Below, piece by piece: positions 20,801-29,817 of a stretch of DNA of 64,000 bases. The translations under genes and the position numbers were made by a program. The stretch's first letter is position 1, and each line of letters opens with the position of its first letter. A model generated the notes under the pieces. The model saw nothing but the letters and a program-made list of their open reading frames with translations, searched no databases and was not told where the DNA came from. The stretch comes from Roseiarcus sp049513815 (GTDB lineage Bacteria; Pseudomonadota; Alphaproteobacteria; Rhizobiales; Beijerinckiaceae). The stretch is from the NCBI GenBank assembly GCA_049513815.1, contig JBEKVR010000004.1, positions 17,263 through 81,262 of the forward strand. The letters run 5' to 3'.

Positions 20801-23800
20801 CGCGATCGCCGGTTATGGACGAACCTGCACGATCGCATCGCGCTCGAGTCCCCCTATTTCCGCGCCGCCGAGCATTCGGCGCAGCAACCACCGACCCGTC
20901 TTCGCTTTTACGAGAAGGAGTTCAAAGAAGGTCGGGTCAATGTGCTCAACTGCTCGACGACCATGGAGATGGGCGTCGACATCGGATCGGTCTCGGCCGT
21001 CATGATGACCAACGTTCCCCCGTCGGTCGCCAACTATCGTCAGCGCGTCGGCCGGGCCGGACGCCGCGGCCAGGGATTTGCGCTTGCTTTGACCTATGCG
21101 CGTGCGACACCGCTAGACCTCGAGACGTTCCGCGATCCCGTCGGCTACCTCAATCGCCGCATCGAAGCCCCCAAGGTAACCTTGGATTCGCGGCGAATTG
21201 TCCAGCGACACGTTAATGCGCTTCTGCTGGCGGTATGGTTCCGCTCGGAAGGGGGCGAGGCCTTAAAGACGAAGATCGGCGAATTCTTCGACTGCCCCTC
21301 AACGATCGGCAAAAAGCGCGAGGGCAAATCGCCCGCCTCGAGTTTTCAGCAATGGGCGGAATCCGCGGGCGCCATCACCGCAATGACCGATTCCGTTGCC
21401 GCGCTGGTGCGCGGCTCGGCGCTGGCCGGCGACAGCGGCGTGTTCAAAGCCGCAAGCCTCGCCGTCAAGAGCGCCGAGACGAATTTCGTTCTTGAATGGG
21501 ACGCTGTCCAAGCCCAGGCGGCGAGCATGGACCGCGAGGCGGCAAAGAAGAGCCTCGGATTTCAGCTCGCCCGCATGACCGGCGAGAACCTCTTGGGCGA
21601 ATTGGCCGATCGAGGCGTGCTGCCCGGGCATGGCTTTCCGACCGACGTCGTGTCGTTCGTCAACAAAGACAAGCCGGACAACGACGAATCTCAAGCCGAC
21701 GGCAGCGACAACCGTTTTCGTCGGCGCAATTATCCGTCTCGCAACCTCGACGTCGCAATTCGCGATTACGCGCCGGGCGCTGAGGTCGTCATCGACGGCC
21801 TCGTTTATGAATCCGCCGGCGTCACGTTAAATTGGAAGCGGCCAGCAGGCGAGAGCGACGTTCATGAAATTCAGAGCCTGAAGTGGCATTGGCAATGCCG
21901 GCAGTGCGGCGACGCCGGAACAGGCGTCCTTAAGCCCAGCGAATGCGTGGCCTGTGGCGCAGACATCGAATCTGACGCCGCAATGCGGTTTCTGAGACCG
22001 GCTGGCTTCACGGTCGACATGACCAAGCAGCCGCACGCCGAAATCGAAGAAGTGGCTTACGTCGAGCCCGAACCCGAGCGGGTTTCCGCGCGTGGCGCGG
22101 AATGGCGACCGCTTCTTGACGCTTCGCGAGGGCGGATGCGTTCAAGCAGCGAGGGAATGGTCTATTACTCGTCACGCGGCGGCAACCGAAGAGGCTACTC
22201 AGTTTGCCTTGAGTGCGGACGCGCCGAGGCCGACCACGACACCACCGACGAGGTCAACGCCATCCCATTGGCCAACCACCGCCCGCTTCGTTTCACCCGC
22301 GCCGACTCCGAGGGCAGGTGCCCCGGAAACGCTCATGCCTTCTCAATTCAAAGCGGCCTTGCGCTCGGCCACGAAATCACGACCGACGTCGTCGAAATCC
22401 AGCCAGCGAACCTCGCCAATATCAGAGCCGCAACGGCTCTTGCATCGGCATTTCGCGAGGCCCTGGCGCGGCGCCTCGGCATCGAAAGCGCAGAGATGGG
22501 CATCGCCGTGGAACCGCGCCAAACACCAATCGGCGGCATGACGCATTCGATCATGTTGTACGATCGAGCGTCCGGCGGCGCCGGTTTTTCGCCGCGTCTG
22601 GCCGACCTCTTTGTTGAACTGCTGAGTGACGCCAGAAGCATTCTCAATTGTCGTCAGCCTGGTTGCGTAACGGGATGTTCGGCATGCGTCTTGACCACTG
22701 ACTTGTCGAACAAGGCCGACGCAATCGATCGAACCGCCGCCTTGGCGTTTCTCGATTCCGACCTCTCCGTCATTTGCAACCCCGAATCAATCGATCAAGC
22801 GACAGAAGGCGCTTTGCTGGCTGCGGACGTCATCGACGAGATTCTCGCTCAACCCGAAGGACTGGGACAAACGCTCATCATTTGGCCGCTCGAGATGCCA
22901 GACGCCGACGCATTTTCAACGCCTCGGGTCCGCCTGCTCTTTGAGAGGTTGTCGAAGGCCGGAACGGCCGTCGTGCTCAGCTTCGACCAAAGTGCGTTTG
23001 ACACGCTCGATGCGTCACAAAAACTTGGCCTGCGCGATAGTGCAATACGCCATCGCTTCGGCATCGCAGTTGGATCCGCACCCCAATATAGAAACGGCGC
23101 AAAAGCCATCGCGGCGCTATCCGACGGCAGAACCTGGGCAACCCGTGATCCGCTGGGCGGCCTGTTCGGCGCCGACTGGGGGATCGCGCAGACGATCCCG
23201 ATTGTGTGGTTCAACGGCCCCGATCCCAAAACTGCTGCGATAGACCCCGACACCCTCCTTCCCGAAACGGGAACCAGGTTCTTGGAGGTTGCCGGCAAAC
23301 TCGATGGACCGATCCGCTCGGTCGGCGACCGCTTCGTCGCGTTGCTGAAACCCAACCTGACGGCCGCAGGTCTATGGCGAGTCGGAAAGCTCGCCTCGGT
23401 CGAATACAGTGATCGCTACGTGAACTCTCCGCTAGCAGCGACGCTGGCCGTCAAAACCGCCGCAGCTTTCGCAAAGGAGCTCGGCGCAGGACAAAAAGGC
23501 GCCTTTCGCTTGGCGACCGCGCCACTACGTATTGGCGACGACCGATCCCCCAACCGACTCAATCACGATTGGCGCGACGAGCAAGACAGAGAGGAATTTC
23601 TAACTCGGCTCTCGACAAACAGTGGCGTCAAGCTGAGCCTCACCGTCGGCAATCGTCCTCACTCAAGATGCCTACGGCTGATTTTCGACGGCGTTGACGT
23701 CTTGATCATCATGGATCAAGGATTCGGATTCTTGAGAACGCAGTCCCCTGTCTGGTTCGATTTTTCCACCTCCGGCGCGGAACAGGAACGCAAGGTAAAA

Positions 23801-23878
23801 TCGATCGAGAACAACGTTTTGAAATCGGAAGGCTCGTCGTACTTCGTTCTGATGCAAAAACCGAGCGAGCACCCATAA
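17825..23878 (+). CDS. druE: Druantia DruE-like DEAD/DEAH helicase with DUF1998
   Basis: This 2017-aa SF2 helicase shows Walker A SGTGSGKTE near residues 130-138, ILDEAHSY near 260-267, the motif III-like ATSATIG near 297 and motif VI YRQRVGRAGRRGQG near 1071. A zinc-ribbon-like cysteine cluster (CLNPNC, RCPHCG, RCSECDEPF) lies near 430-475. A DUF1998 region lies near 1565-1645, with SIMLYDRASGGAG and the cysteine set CRQPGC-GCSACV. A single chain of about 2000 aa joining helicase and DUF1998 is the DruE architecture; in DISARM these are split between DrmA and DrmB. It begins 14 bp after druH. About 370 further C-terminal residues carry no motif I recognise. Confidence 0.88.
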   Translation: MPDSLANGQLLSPMKTLESVRGRLTEAILGRGSFNHPALVAEIRNKFGSSDTDIGGLAQEPIIEAALPYLTGDEALEDLSGSLLHPKVVDALTVDEPGRQYVFPRDLKPYAHQIETWRLLRDPTPQSVLVTSGTGSGKTECFVLPLLDDLAREVDQAGRLSGVRAIALYPLNALIASQEERLREWTKPFGGRIRFGLYNGNMPEDTHSSAKRPEQVEDRRTLRQDPPPILVTNVTMLEYMTVRKQDKPLIEASRGKLRWIILDEAHSYVGSRAAEIALLIRRVLLTFGVKSSDVRFIATSATIGEGADVEKKLKAFLRDVAGVAEDRVHVVVGQRQNPLLPPPSGEERLSLAEAADPNTLAANPVVQNLIRLFDNGPMTWTKFSNIAQDTGLGADALAMALAARSKANEPLLPMRAHGFIRGIPGIWTCLNPNCTDKAEGWPFGAILSEAVQRCPHCGSVVLEIERCSECDEPFLNAVERDGRLSIDASEDPLDEFAEDRDTEPNEDEDAADESEIGRPDIIRLISVRALKSSRPLHINPKTGEVKDSASEETVSIWSHERADDCPACGGHSQQQLLRKFRVGAPFLIGNAVPVLLDGITSREAGADTTMADGGRQLLSFTDSRQGTARFAAMLQNGSERNFVRAAIYHAVQDTLRPNESAAEKVATLDATIAALEPVAGASPPLTNMLNKARADRDEILNPRGDGLPWATLRELLSTRPEVDVLMRSVWKFRDERFLKSTRDFTEFLILRELARRPRKAVALETLGLARLRFTVVADIGDHRLPRFFKDKGLTAADWIDFLHVLLSINVRSTFAIRTERENIRWLSGHWFLRNLIAPGADTSGQTKGRWPSADRTRKPTSVAVRLLERGLNLNLDDGQDRDIIDDVLARAWNDLLSLFAQPGAGSQYALDLNKMNVAPVKTAYLCPVTRRLTDTVFRGLSPYAIGTSSRFAGDIAEAFTMPIHPNPFLLKENGGADVVHEWLAKDPHIAKLRDRRLWTNLHDRIALESPYFRAAEHSAQQPPTRLRFYEKEFKEGRVNVLNCSTTMEMGVDIGSVSAVMMTNVPPSVANYRQRVGRAGRRGQGFALALTYARATPLDLETFRDPVGYLNRRIEAPKVTLDSRRIVQRHVNALLLAVWFRSEGGEALKTKIGEFFDCPSTIGKKREGKSPASSFQQWAESAGAITAMTDSVAALVRGSALAGDSGVFKAASLAVKSAETNFVLEWDAVQAQAASMDREAAKKSLGFQLARMTGENLLGELADRGVLPGHGFPTDVVSFVNKDKPDNDESQADGSDNRFRRRNYPSRNLDVAIRDYAPGAEVVIDGLVYESAGVTLNWKRPAGESDVHEIQSLKWHWQCRQCGDAGTGVLKPSECVACGADIESDAAMRFLRPAGFTVDMTKQPHAEIEEVAYVEPEPERVSARGAEWRPLLDASRGRMRSSSEGMVYYSSRGGNRRGYSVCLECGRAEADHDTTDEVNAIPLANHRPLRFTRADSEGRCPGNAHAFSIQSGLALGHEITTDVVEIQPANLANIRAATALASAFREALARRLGIESAEMGIAVEPRQTPIGGMTHSIMLYDRASGGAGFSPRLADLFVELLSDARSILNCRQPGCVTGCSACVLTTDLSNKADAIDRTAALAFLDSDLSVICNPESIDQATEGALLAADVIDEILAQPEGLGQTLIIWPLEMPDADAFSTPRVRLLFERLSKAGTAVVLSFDQSAFDTLDASQKLGLRDSAIRHRFGIAVGSAPQYRNGAKAIAALSDGRTWATRDPLGGLFGADWGIAQTIPIVWFNGPDPKTAAIDPDTLLPETGTRFLEVAGKLDGPIRSVGDRFVALLKPNLTAAGLWRVGKLASVEYSDRYVNSPLAATLAVKTAAAFAKELGAGQKGAFRLATAPLRIGDDRSPNRLNHDWRDEQDREEFLTRLSTNSGVKLSLTVGNRPHSRCLRLIFDGVDVLIIMDQGFGFLRTQSPVWFDFSTSGAEQERKVKSIENNVLKSEGSSYFVLMQKPSEHP

Positions 23879-23970
23879 TTGAAGCGATTCATTCAGGCGA
23901 TCGTTATCCTCCCCGAACAATCACCGTGCGACCGTCAGCACATTGATTGGCCCGTTACTGAGTCTGTTAG

Positions 23971-23993
23971 TCGGCGCCGGGCCCGGCGGCCGA
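23971..23993. repeat. GC-rich inverted repeat between convergent genes
   Basis: The segment can fold into an almost uninterrupted hairpin, with arms tcggc-gccggg and cccggc-ggccga and one bulged base. It sits between the converging druE and PLD-like genes. There is no U-tract on either strand, so intrinsic termination is only a possibility. Confidence 0.3.
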
Positions 23994-24099
23994 TCAGCGT
24001 CGCAACACTTCTTTGACGCGGTTGGTCGTCGCCGGGCGGGATCTCAGAGCTGAACTACATCGCGGTGCGAAGGTCACATCGCTTCGTAGATTGCAGTCG

Positions 24100-25752
24100 T
24101 CAATCGATCGCCTTCGCGTCAGCCAGAGCCGCGGTCACAGTGTCCCGCGTCTCACCCTTGATGAGCGAATAGAGCGCGTATGAACGCTGCTTCGGCTTGG
24201 CCGTTGGATGGTCTTGGATTGTCTTGATCAGCTCTAACTCGAGGCGGGCCTGATCATCGACACGGCGTCCGTCAAGATACCGTTCCACCAACGGATCGGA
24301 GAACACATTGAAGGCCGCAAGCACGATATCCGACTTCGCGACCAGCCTGAGTGTACGCCGAGAATCGGAAACGCATTCCCGTGGGAGCCGGGCCGCGCTG
24401 GCAAGGAACGTTTGGATTTGATCCCAGGGACCTTCGCGTCCTGATTCCGAAAGCTTGATTTGAAAAGAGCTCCGACTGACGCCGGTAACCATTCCCTGCT
24501 GCAGGTTCTTGCTGAGCCTACTCTCCAGGTCGGATTTGACGGTGGTAACAAGATCGGCAGGCGGCGCTCGACCAGGCGAGATCATCCGGGCCAAGTCGGC
24601 GCAATCCCTTGCGATCTTTGTAAGGCAGGTTTGCACGAAATCGGCGGGCTCTTTTCCACCGGTGGCGGCCTTCAGGGCATTCAGCGCCTCAATTTCGACC
24701 GCGTCGAACTCAACCTTCAAAAGATCATACGCGACGTCTGGCACCCATCGAACGCCATCGCGCAGCATCAGGCTGCAAGCAGCGAGCCGGTCGCTCATCG
24801 CGGCCCTTTGGTTTCCGAGGCGACGCGTAGTGTCCTCGTCGAAAAGGCTGACGCTGAAATGTTGCCGCCTGCGTGCAGCGCCACTACGGGTCTCTCCGCG
24901 CTCGCCGAAGAACTCTGGTTTCACTGGCGCGCTGAGCGGGGGCGCACGGCTTGACTGGTCGATAGCTACGATGGTGCCTTTCGCTAAAGCGATCTGCACC
25001 GCCAGTAGGAGGGGATCCGGTCGAGGAAAGATCTTGGCCTCAGTGAGCGTCAGCTCGCCCGTAACCTTTAGCTCGCCGGTCTCAGCATCGGCACTGACGC
25101 CTCCAGACTTTGCCAGCGCGCGACCTTGCAGCAAATCGAGATAATCATTCCAAATCCGCTCGCCTTCGGCGTCGCCCGTAGGCGGTCTGAGGCGCGGGGC
25201 AACGGCGGTGTCTTCATTTAGCGGACTACTTTGTGCGTAAGCGCTATCGAACCATTTACGCAACGCGTCGGCAGCCACCGGCTCTAGCGGCAAAGCCAAC
25301 ACTGCGTCGGTCGGGTCCCAACTTTTGGTTGCAAGGAGGTTTCCGACATTGCCTGAAATCAGCTTCCCCTGGCCGCCATCGCCTGGTTGGACCCAGAGCA
25401 AGTTCGCCGGCCGATCGGCTGCAACCCGTCGAGCGAGTAGTCGGATTTGAATGCGGCCAGGCGCTGATCGCTGCAGCTCGAGTAACTCAAGCAGGACATC
25501 GTCCCAAGTTCGGCTACCGCCGTATAGCGCTATAAACAGCAAGAGGTGCTTCAACTCGGGTCGCGCGGAAATCCGCTGCAAGACGCTCACGCCGACGCGA
25601 TCTAGCCCAGTTACAATGCCGAGTATGAAAGCCGCGTCTCGAGTCAATTCGGCCAGAGGCTCAGCATAAACTCGCTATCCTGAGACAACGCGATTATCTG
25701 GCAGAACTCCCGGAATCTCGGCGGGGATTTCGGTTCTGGCGAACTCCGTCAA
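24100..25752 (-). pseudogene. PLD-like defence-associated gene interrupted by an in-frame amber codon
   Basis: A TTG at 25752 follows a strong Shine-Dalgarno (gagggaggaagcg). It opens a frame that runs 25 codons, meets TAG at 25675-25677, and continues in the same frame for about 520 codons to 24100. The residues flanking the stop (LPDNRVVSG, then RVYAEPLAELTRDAAFILG) read as one continuous protein. After the stop the only restart is a TTG at 25647 with no good ribosome binding site; that would give 515 aa. The N-terminal part (FILGIVTGL, LLLFIALYGG, GRIQIRLLARR, KLISGNVGNLL) resembles a degenerate phospholipase D-like domain. The rest is unrecognised. It is either a recent nonsense pseudogene or depends on readthrough or restart. 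Confidence 0.62.
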
Positions 25753-26125
25753 ACGCTTCCTCCCTCGGCAGCGGCAGCAGACAGGAAATTGTATTCGACA
25801 ACCTCGTCGGCCGCGTTCAGCAGCGGATGGTCGCCAAGAAAGGCGGCTGGACTTCAGACTTGATCAGAATTCTTACTCCGGTCTCTGCCCGGAGGCACCC
25901 GCAAATTCGGATTATTGAGCACGTTGTGCACCGACGTCCTTGGCCGGCGTGGCGAAGCTCATCGACTGGTCACGGGGTTTGGACGGCGCCGAAAGAGGCG
26001 CCCGCTTGCGCCCAGGCGCTATGGCACTCGGCGCACTTGCCTCGACTTACCCGCGCATGCCGCGGTTACGATTGGGCCCGTCGGACGATTGGGTTTGGCG
26101 CGCGTTGCCGCCCATAAGCTGCGCC
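25753..26125. other. Gene-free gap at defence/mobility junction
   Basis: The 373-bp stretch separates the defence genes from the mobile-element backbone. Open frames here have no start signals or coding-like pattern. It should contain the promoter of the amber-interrupted gene, which is transcribed leftward. I saw no repeat or terminator. Confidence 0.5.
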
Positions 26126-26383
26126 TCATCGTTTCCTCGTCTTCGCTAACTGTCTCAGTGAAGGTTGGGCGAAGCCGTCGTCGAAGCGACGCGGAGGCAA
26201 GTCGTCCTCGATCGCCTCGACGGTGATGGTGGTCGAGGATTCGATATGGATCGGCCCATACGGACCGTCGAATTTGATAACCGTGTGTTGGCTGTGCTGA
26301 TGTAACTTCACGCGTTTCCCTTTCGGGCGGAGCGGGCGCGGCGGGCGTGAGAATCTATCGTCGTCAAGGTCGTCTTCGGACAT
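26126..26383 (-). CDS. Small acidic/basic hypothetical protein
   Basis: This 85-aa protein begins MSEDDLDDDRFS. The ATG at 26383 has GGAAG six bases upstream, so I prefer it to the TTG at 26395. An acidic N-terminus is followed by a basic stretch (RPKGKRVKLHQH). A short beta-like core follows (TVIKFDGPYGPIHIESSTTI), then a basic tail. No family recognised. It is the last of a leftward series of mobile-element genes. Confidence 0.55.
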   Translation of the reverse strand: MSEDDLDDDRFSRPPRPLRPKGKRVKLHQHSQHTVIKFDGPYGPIHIESSTTITVEAIEDDLPPRRFDDGFAQPSLRQLAKTRKR

Positions 26384-26485
26384 TTTTGCTTCCAAGCGGA
26401 GAATGCTGAGCGTCGAGGAGAGGCGCGGGGGCGCGCCGAGCTCGATCGCCGCAGACGGGACGATCGACCGAGGCGGCGCGCTGGG

Positions 26486-27379
26486 TCAGCCTAGCGGGTT
26501 CGTCGAATAGCGCTCGCGCGCGGTGATGCGCTGCGTCGGCAGATCAATTGGGCGTAGGAAGACGCTGGCGCGCAGGAACGCGAGTTCGGCCTCGAGGTTG
26601 CGCTCGGCAATGTCTCGCCACCAGCAACGACGGCAGCCGTTCGTCCCGTTCGACCAGCGGTAGCCGCGCGCTTTCAACAGGTCCTTGCGATCGAAAGGCG
26701 AATCGACCGCGAAGATGCGGATCGTCTCTTGGCGGGCGTCGGCGAGAAGCGTCGCCAGCGCCGGTTTGCCCTCGGCGCCGAAAGGCAGGGACAGAATGTG
26801 AAGCAACGCCTGGCAATCGCCGCTCGCGCGATGAGCGTCGGCGAACAGGCCGGCGCCCATCAGAAGATAGGCGAGTTTGGTTCCCTCGAAGCCGTTTTCT
26901 CGCCAGGGAATCTCGTCCAGGCTGCAGCCCCAATCGAGGGTCTTGAAGACGGACCAAGCTTTCTGCGCAATCGGCCTGTCGAACCGAGCATTATGGGCAA
27001 TCACGATGGCGGCGCCGGCAACGAACGCCTCGACTGCCACTGGGTCGATGGAACGGCCGGCGACCATCTCGTCGGTGATGCCGGTCAAAGCCGTGATCTC
27101 GGGCGGAATGGGATGGGCGGGCTGCCGGAGTTCGTCGAACTTGCCAATGACGCGCAGGACCTCGCCAGCGGGGGTGTAGTGGAACTTCAGCATCGCGAGT
27201 TCGATCACTTCTGCATTGTCGAGGTCGAGGCCTGTGGTTTCGGTATCGAGGACGATTCCGACCAGTGCCTGCTCGCAATGGCTTTGCGAGAAGACGTCAT
27301 GCGGTTGTAGCCGGCGCAGAACTCTGAAGTCGGGCGATTGCTCGAGCAGGCGAGCGATGTCTTCAAGTTGGGAGGACAT
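26486..27379 (-). CDS. DnaQ-like DEDDh 3'-5' exonuclease
   Basis: This 297-aa protein has the three exonuclease motifs. ExoI is LDTETTG at residues 44-50 (D45 and E47 bind metal), ExoII is IAHNARFDRP near 132-141, and ExoIII is HRASGDCQA near 192-200. It therefore belongs to the polymerase III epsilon/RNase T superfamily. It is larger than a bare epsilon domain: about 40 residues precede ExoI, and a C-terminal module ends with a cysteine-containing NGCRRCWWRDIAE segment. Such stand-alone exonucleases are common in integrative and conjugative elements of Rhizobiales. The ATG at 27379 has GGAGAG nine bases upstream. The element-specific role is unknown. Confidence 0.87.
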   Translation of the reverse strand: MSSQLEDIARLLEQSPDFRVLRRLQPHDVFSQSHCEQALVGIVLDTETTGLDLDNAEVIELAMLKFHYTPAGEVLRVIGKFDELRQPAHPIPPEITALTGITDEMVAGRSIDPVAVEAFVAGAAIVIAHNARFDRPIAQKAWSVFKTLDWGCSLDEIPWRENGFEGTKLAYLLMGAGLFADAHRASGDCQALLHILSLPFGAEGKPALATLLADARQETIRIFAVDSPFDRKDLLKARGYRWSNGTNGCRRCWWRDIAERNLEAELAFLRASVFLRPIDLPTQRITARERYSTNPLG

Positions 27380-27670
27380 GGGAAGCTTCTCTCCGTGAGG
27401 TTAAGACAAGTAGGTTTGCGCGGGAACTGCGCGGCGGCGCGGTTCAGCGATGGCGGAGGACTGGCGCCGATCGGCGTAGTCGAAGTCGACGCGCGCGCGC
27501 GGAACGACCGGCGAAGGCGCTCGACTCTTTGAACGAAGGCGCGGCCGGCTCGAACGAACACGTCATTGGCGGACGCGGGTGTGATCAACCTGAGGGCTCG
27601 GCGGAGGCGCTCGGCTGCGCGGTCGGCGCGCCGCGAAACAACCAGGACGCCGCAAGCGGCGTCTGACCCA

Positions 27671-28087
27671 CTAGGTGATCGCCCATTCGAGGATCCAGTG
27701 GGGCGGGTTGGGCAGTTTCAGGCGCTGGATGTCGGCCCTGGCGGCAGCCTCCAACATCGCGCGCAGATTGGTATGTTCGGCGACCAGCGGGTCGGGAGGC
27801 GTGAGCGCGGCGAGCTTGAGGTTGAGATCCTCCGTGCGGGCCGGGAGGGCGGCGAGGAGCAGCCGCGTGAGGTCGACATAGTGACGGATGGCGGCGCGTG
27901 CGGCCTCGTCAATTCGCGGGCTGCGACCCTCCAGGACCAAAGAAAAGAACAGCGCGTCGCTCGCGAGGTCGCGCAAATCGCAACGGCGGGCGAAGGCGCA
28001 GCTGATGCGATGGGCCTGATCGTCGCTCAGGCTGATGTGGTCGAATGGGCGGTCCTCCCAAGGCGGCGGCAATTCTTCGTCGGCCAT
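27671..28087 (-). CDS. Hypothetical helical protein of the mobile element
   Basis: This 138-aa protein begins MADEELPPPWEDRPF. The ATG at 28087 has AAAGGA eight bases upstream, better than the TTG one codon earlier. It is mostly helical and leucine/alanine-rich, with no cysteine-zinc or catalytic pattern that I can name. It lies between the exonuclease and the AAA+ ATPase genes on the same strand, probably in the same backbone module. Confidence 0.6.
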   Translation of the reverse strand: MADEELPPPWEDRPFDHISLSDDQAHRISCAFARRCDLRDLASDALFFSLVLEGRSPRIDEAARAAIRHYVDLTRLLLAALPARTEDLNLKLAALTPPDPLVAEHTNLRAMLEAAARADIQRLKLPNPPHWILEWAIT

Positions 28088-28405
28088 CAAACAGGTCCTT
28101 TCGTGTTGTTCGTTTCGGTCCTTGGTGGGAGTCCGACGACTTGGCGGCGCTCAACAGCGGCGCGGCGACCGTTACGGGTGCGCTGATCGTGTCGATGAGG
28201 CGCTTACTCGCATCCGGTGCGATCTTGCTCCGCAGGACTGTCGAGTTTTGGGGCTTGACTCCAACCTGAGCGCAGCGACCCCTTCATCCTTGAAAACAAT
28301 GCTTCGAGGGATTCCGGCGTCAGGCGCGCGGGCCGAGTGAGGGCGCGTCGGTCGACCAGGCGACAGGTGGCAAGCGCGCCGAAGATGTTATGGAACTGAA
28401 AACGG
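28088..28405. other. Gap downstream of the AAA+ ATPase gene
   Basis: This 318-bp stretch contains a leftward open frame (28204 to about 28400) with some coding-like features but no acceptable start or ribosome binding site. I do not call a gene. No terminator was seen. Confidence 0.4.
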
Positions 28406-29413
28406 CTATTTGGCCGGATGAAACCCGAACCCCGCCTGTTTCGGCTCCGCGATGACATGGCGGCGGGCCTTGGCAACATCGGCAGGCGTGAGACGGCGCC
28501 GGTCATCTTCCGCTGCGAACCCGAAGCCTATTTCAATCAGGCGACGGGCAGTTCTCGGCGTAGCATCGGCAATCGCCTCAATGACCCCATCGGCGATATC
28601 GGGATCGAGCCGCCCTTGGAATGGAGCGACAAACCGTCTGTAGAGCGACCGAACGATTGCGGCGCGTTGCGCTTCGTTCGGCGGCGCGACGGCGACGACG
28701 GTCATGCGGTCGATGAGGGAAGACCGCAGCGTATCGATCTCGTTGGCGGTGAAGAACCAAATGATCCTTTCGGCTCTCAGCGAGATGTCGAGATAGGCGT
28801 CGCGAAAGGCGCACGCGGACTCGGGCTCGAGCAGGGTATGAAACACGTCGAGCGGGTTACCGTAGTTGCTCCACTGAGTCTTTTCGACTTCGTCGACCAG
28901 AATGACTGGCGCGGCGGACCATCCCTCGATCAGGGTCCGCGCCACAAGGCCGGGCCGCGCTCCGCGCCAAGAAAGCGTGTGACCGACGAGTTCGCCGGGA
29001 TCGTCGGCCAACGCCATCGAATATTCGGCGTAGGGCACGCTCAATGCCTGGGCCAACGAGCGCGAGAAGAAAGTCTTGCCGACCCCAGGTGGCCCGACAA
29101 AGATCAATGGCGGGATGCTGAGCGGCGTGTCGGTTTGGATCGAGAGGGCGATGGCGCGAAGGACGACGCCGGTGACTTCGGAAAAATTGGGTGCGGCGCC
29201 GCTCAAGGTTTTCACGGCGCGGATCATCTCCGGAGTTCCGATCGGCGCGAGGCGGTCGGCGCCGCGCGGGTTTTCGCTCATCTTGCGATAGTATCGCGCG
29301 CGCTCGAGAACCACGTTGTCGCCCAGCAGAGTGTCGTCGAAACTGTCATCGCCTTTCAGGCGGCGCAGCTGCGCATCGACATCGGCGGGGTCGTATACGG
29401 GACAATTGGGCAT
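28406..29413 (-). CDS. AAA+ ATPase, MoxR/Lon-like core
   Basis: This 335-aa single-domain AAA+ protein shows Walker A VGPPGVGKTFF near residues 104-114, Walker B VILVDEVEK near 171-179, sensor-1 FFTANEID near 222 and an arginine-finger candidate SLIDRM near 233. The fold of the lid is followed by a short C-terminus (PKQAGFGFHPAK). No protease Ser/Lys dyad or VWA partner is present, so it is not Lon itself. The start ATG has GAGGAC just upstream. It lies in the leftward mobile-element gene series; the remodelling target is unknown. Confidence 0.84.
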   Translation of the reverse strand: MPNCPVYDPADVDAQLRRLKGDDSFDDTLLGDNVVLERARYYRKMSENPRGADRLAPIGTPEMIRAVKTLSGAAPNFSEVTGVVLRAIALSIQTDTPLSIPPLIFVGPPGVGKTFFSRSLAQALSVPYAEYSMALADDPGELVGHTLSWRGARPGLVARTLIEGWSAAPVILVDEVEKTQWSNYGNPLDVFHTLLEPESACAFRDAYLDISLRAERIIWFFTANEIDTLRSSLIDRMTVVAVAPPNEAQRAAIVRSLYRRFVAPFQGRLDPDIADGVIEAIADATPRTARRLIEIGFGFAAEDDRRRLTPADVAKARRHVIAEPKQAGFGFHPAK

Positions 29414-29817
29414 GGGTCCTCACAACGGCGGCACGGCGGCCGCGCAGAGCGATCTCTTCCGGATGACAAGGCTTGACGATCTAAGGACGTGTTTGCGTAA
29501 ACGTAGGAATCGCTTTGACCCACTAAGTCGCCGGCTCGCGAGCAAGTTCCCGCGCACGGCGATGAAGCCAACCGCGCGCTCCGGGTTGGAGACGTTGTGG
29601 TCAGCAGGGGTCAGGACGGCGCCTAGCGGTTGCGGATGGGTGCGGTGAAGCGGCGGGCGTCGTTTTTCCGCCGAGCGGGTCTCCCAAGTGTCGCGGCTGG
29701 CAACATGCGATCGGTCAGCGCCGAGCAAATAGGCGTGTCTTTTCGCCGCCTTGTCGGACTTCGTGACAGCGTTCCGGCCGCCGACAGCCGGGTCGGTCGT
29801 ATGTCTCTCCGTCGACC
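29414..29817. other. Gap upstream of the AAA+ ATPase gene
   Basis: This 404-bp stretch has only marginal open frames, including a leftward frame at 29420-29728 rich in arginine and serine with no start signal. It probably carries the ATPase promoter. Nothing else seen. Confidence 0.4.

Noticed and set aside
17825..23878. DISARM (DrmA/DrmB) assignment of the large helicase
   Set aside because: In DISARM the helicase and DUF1998 are separate proteins and a methylase accompanies them; here they are fused and preceded by a DruH-like protein.
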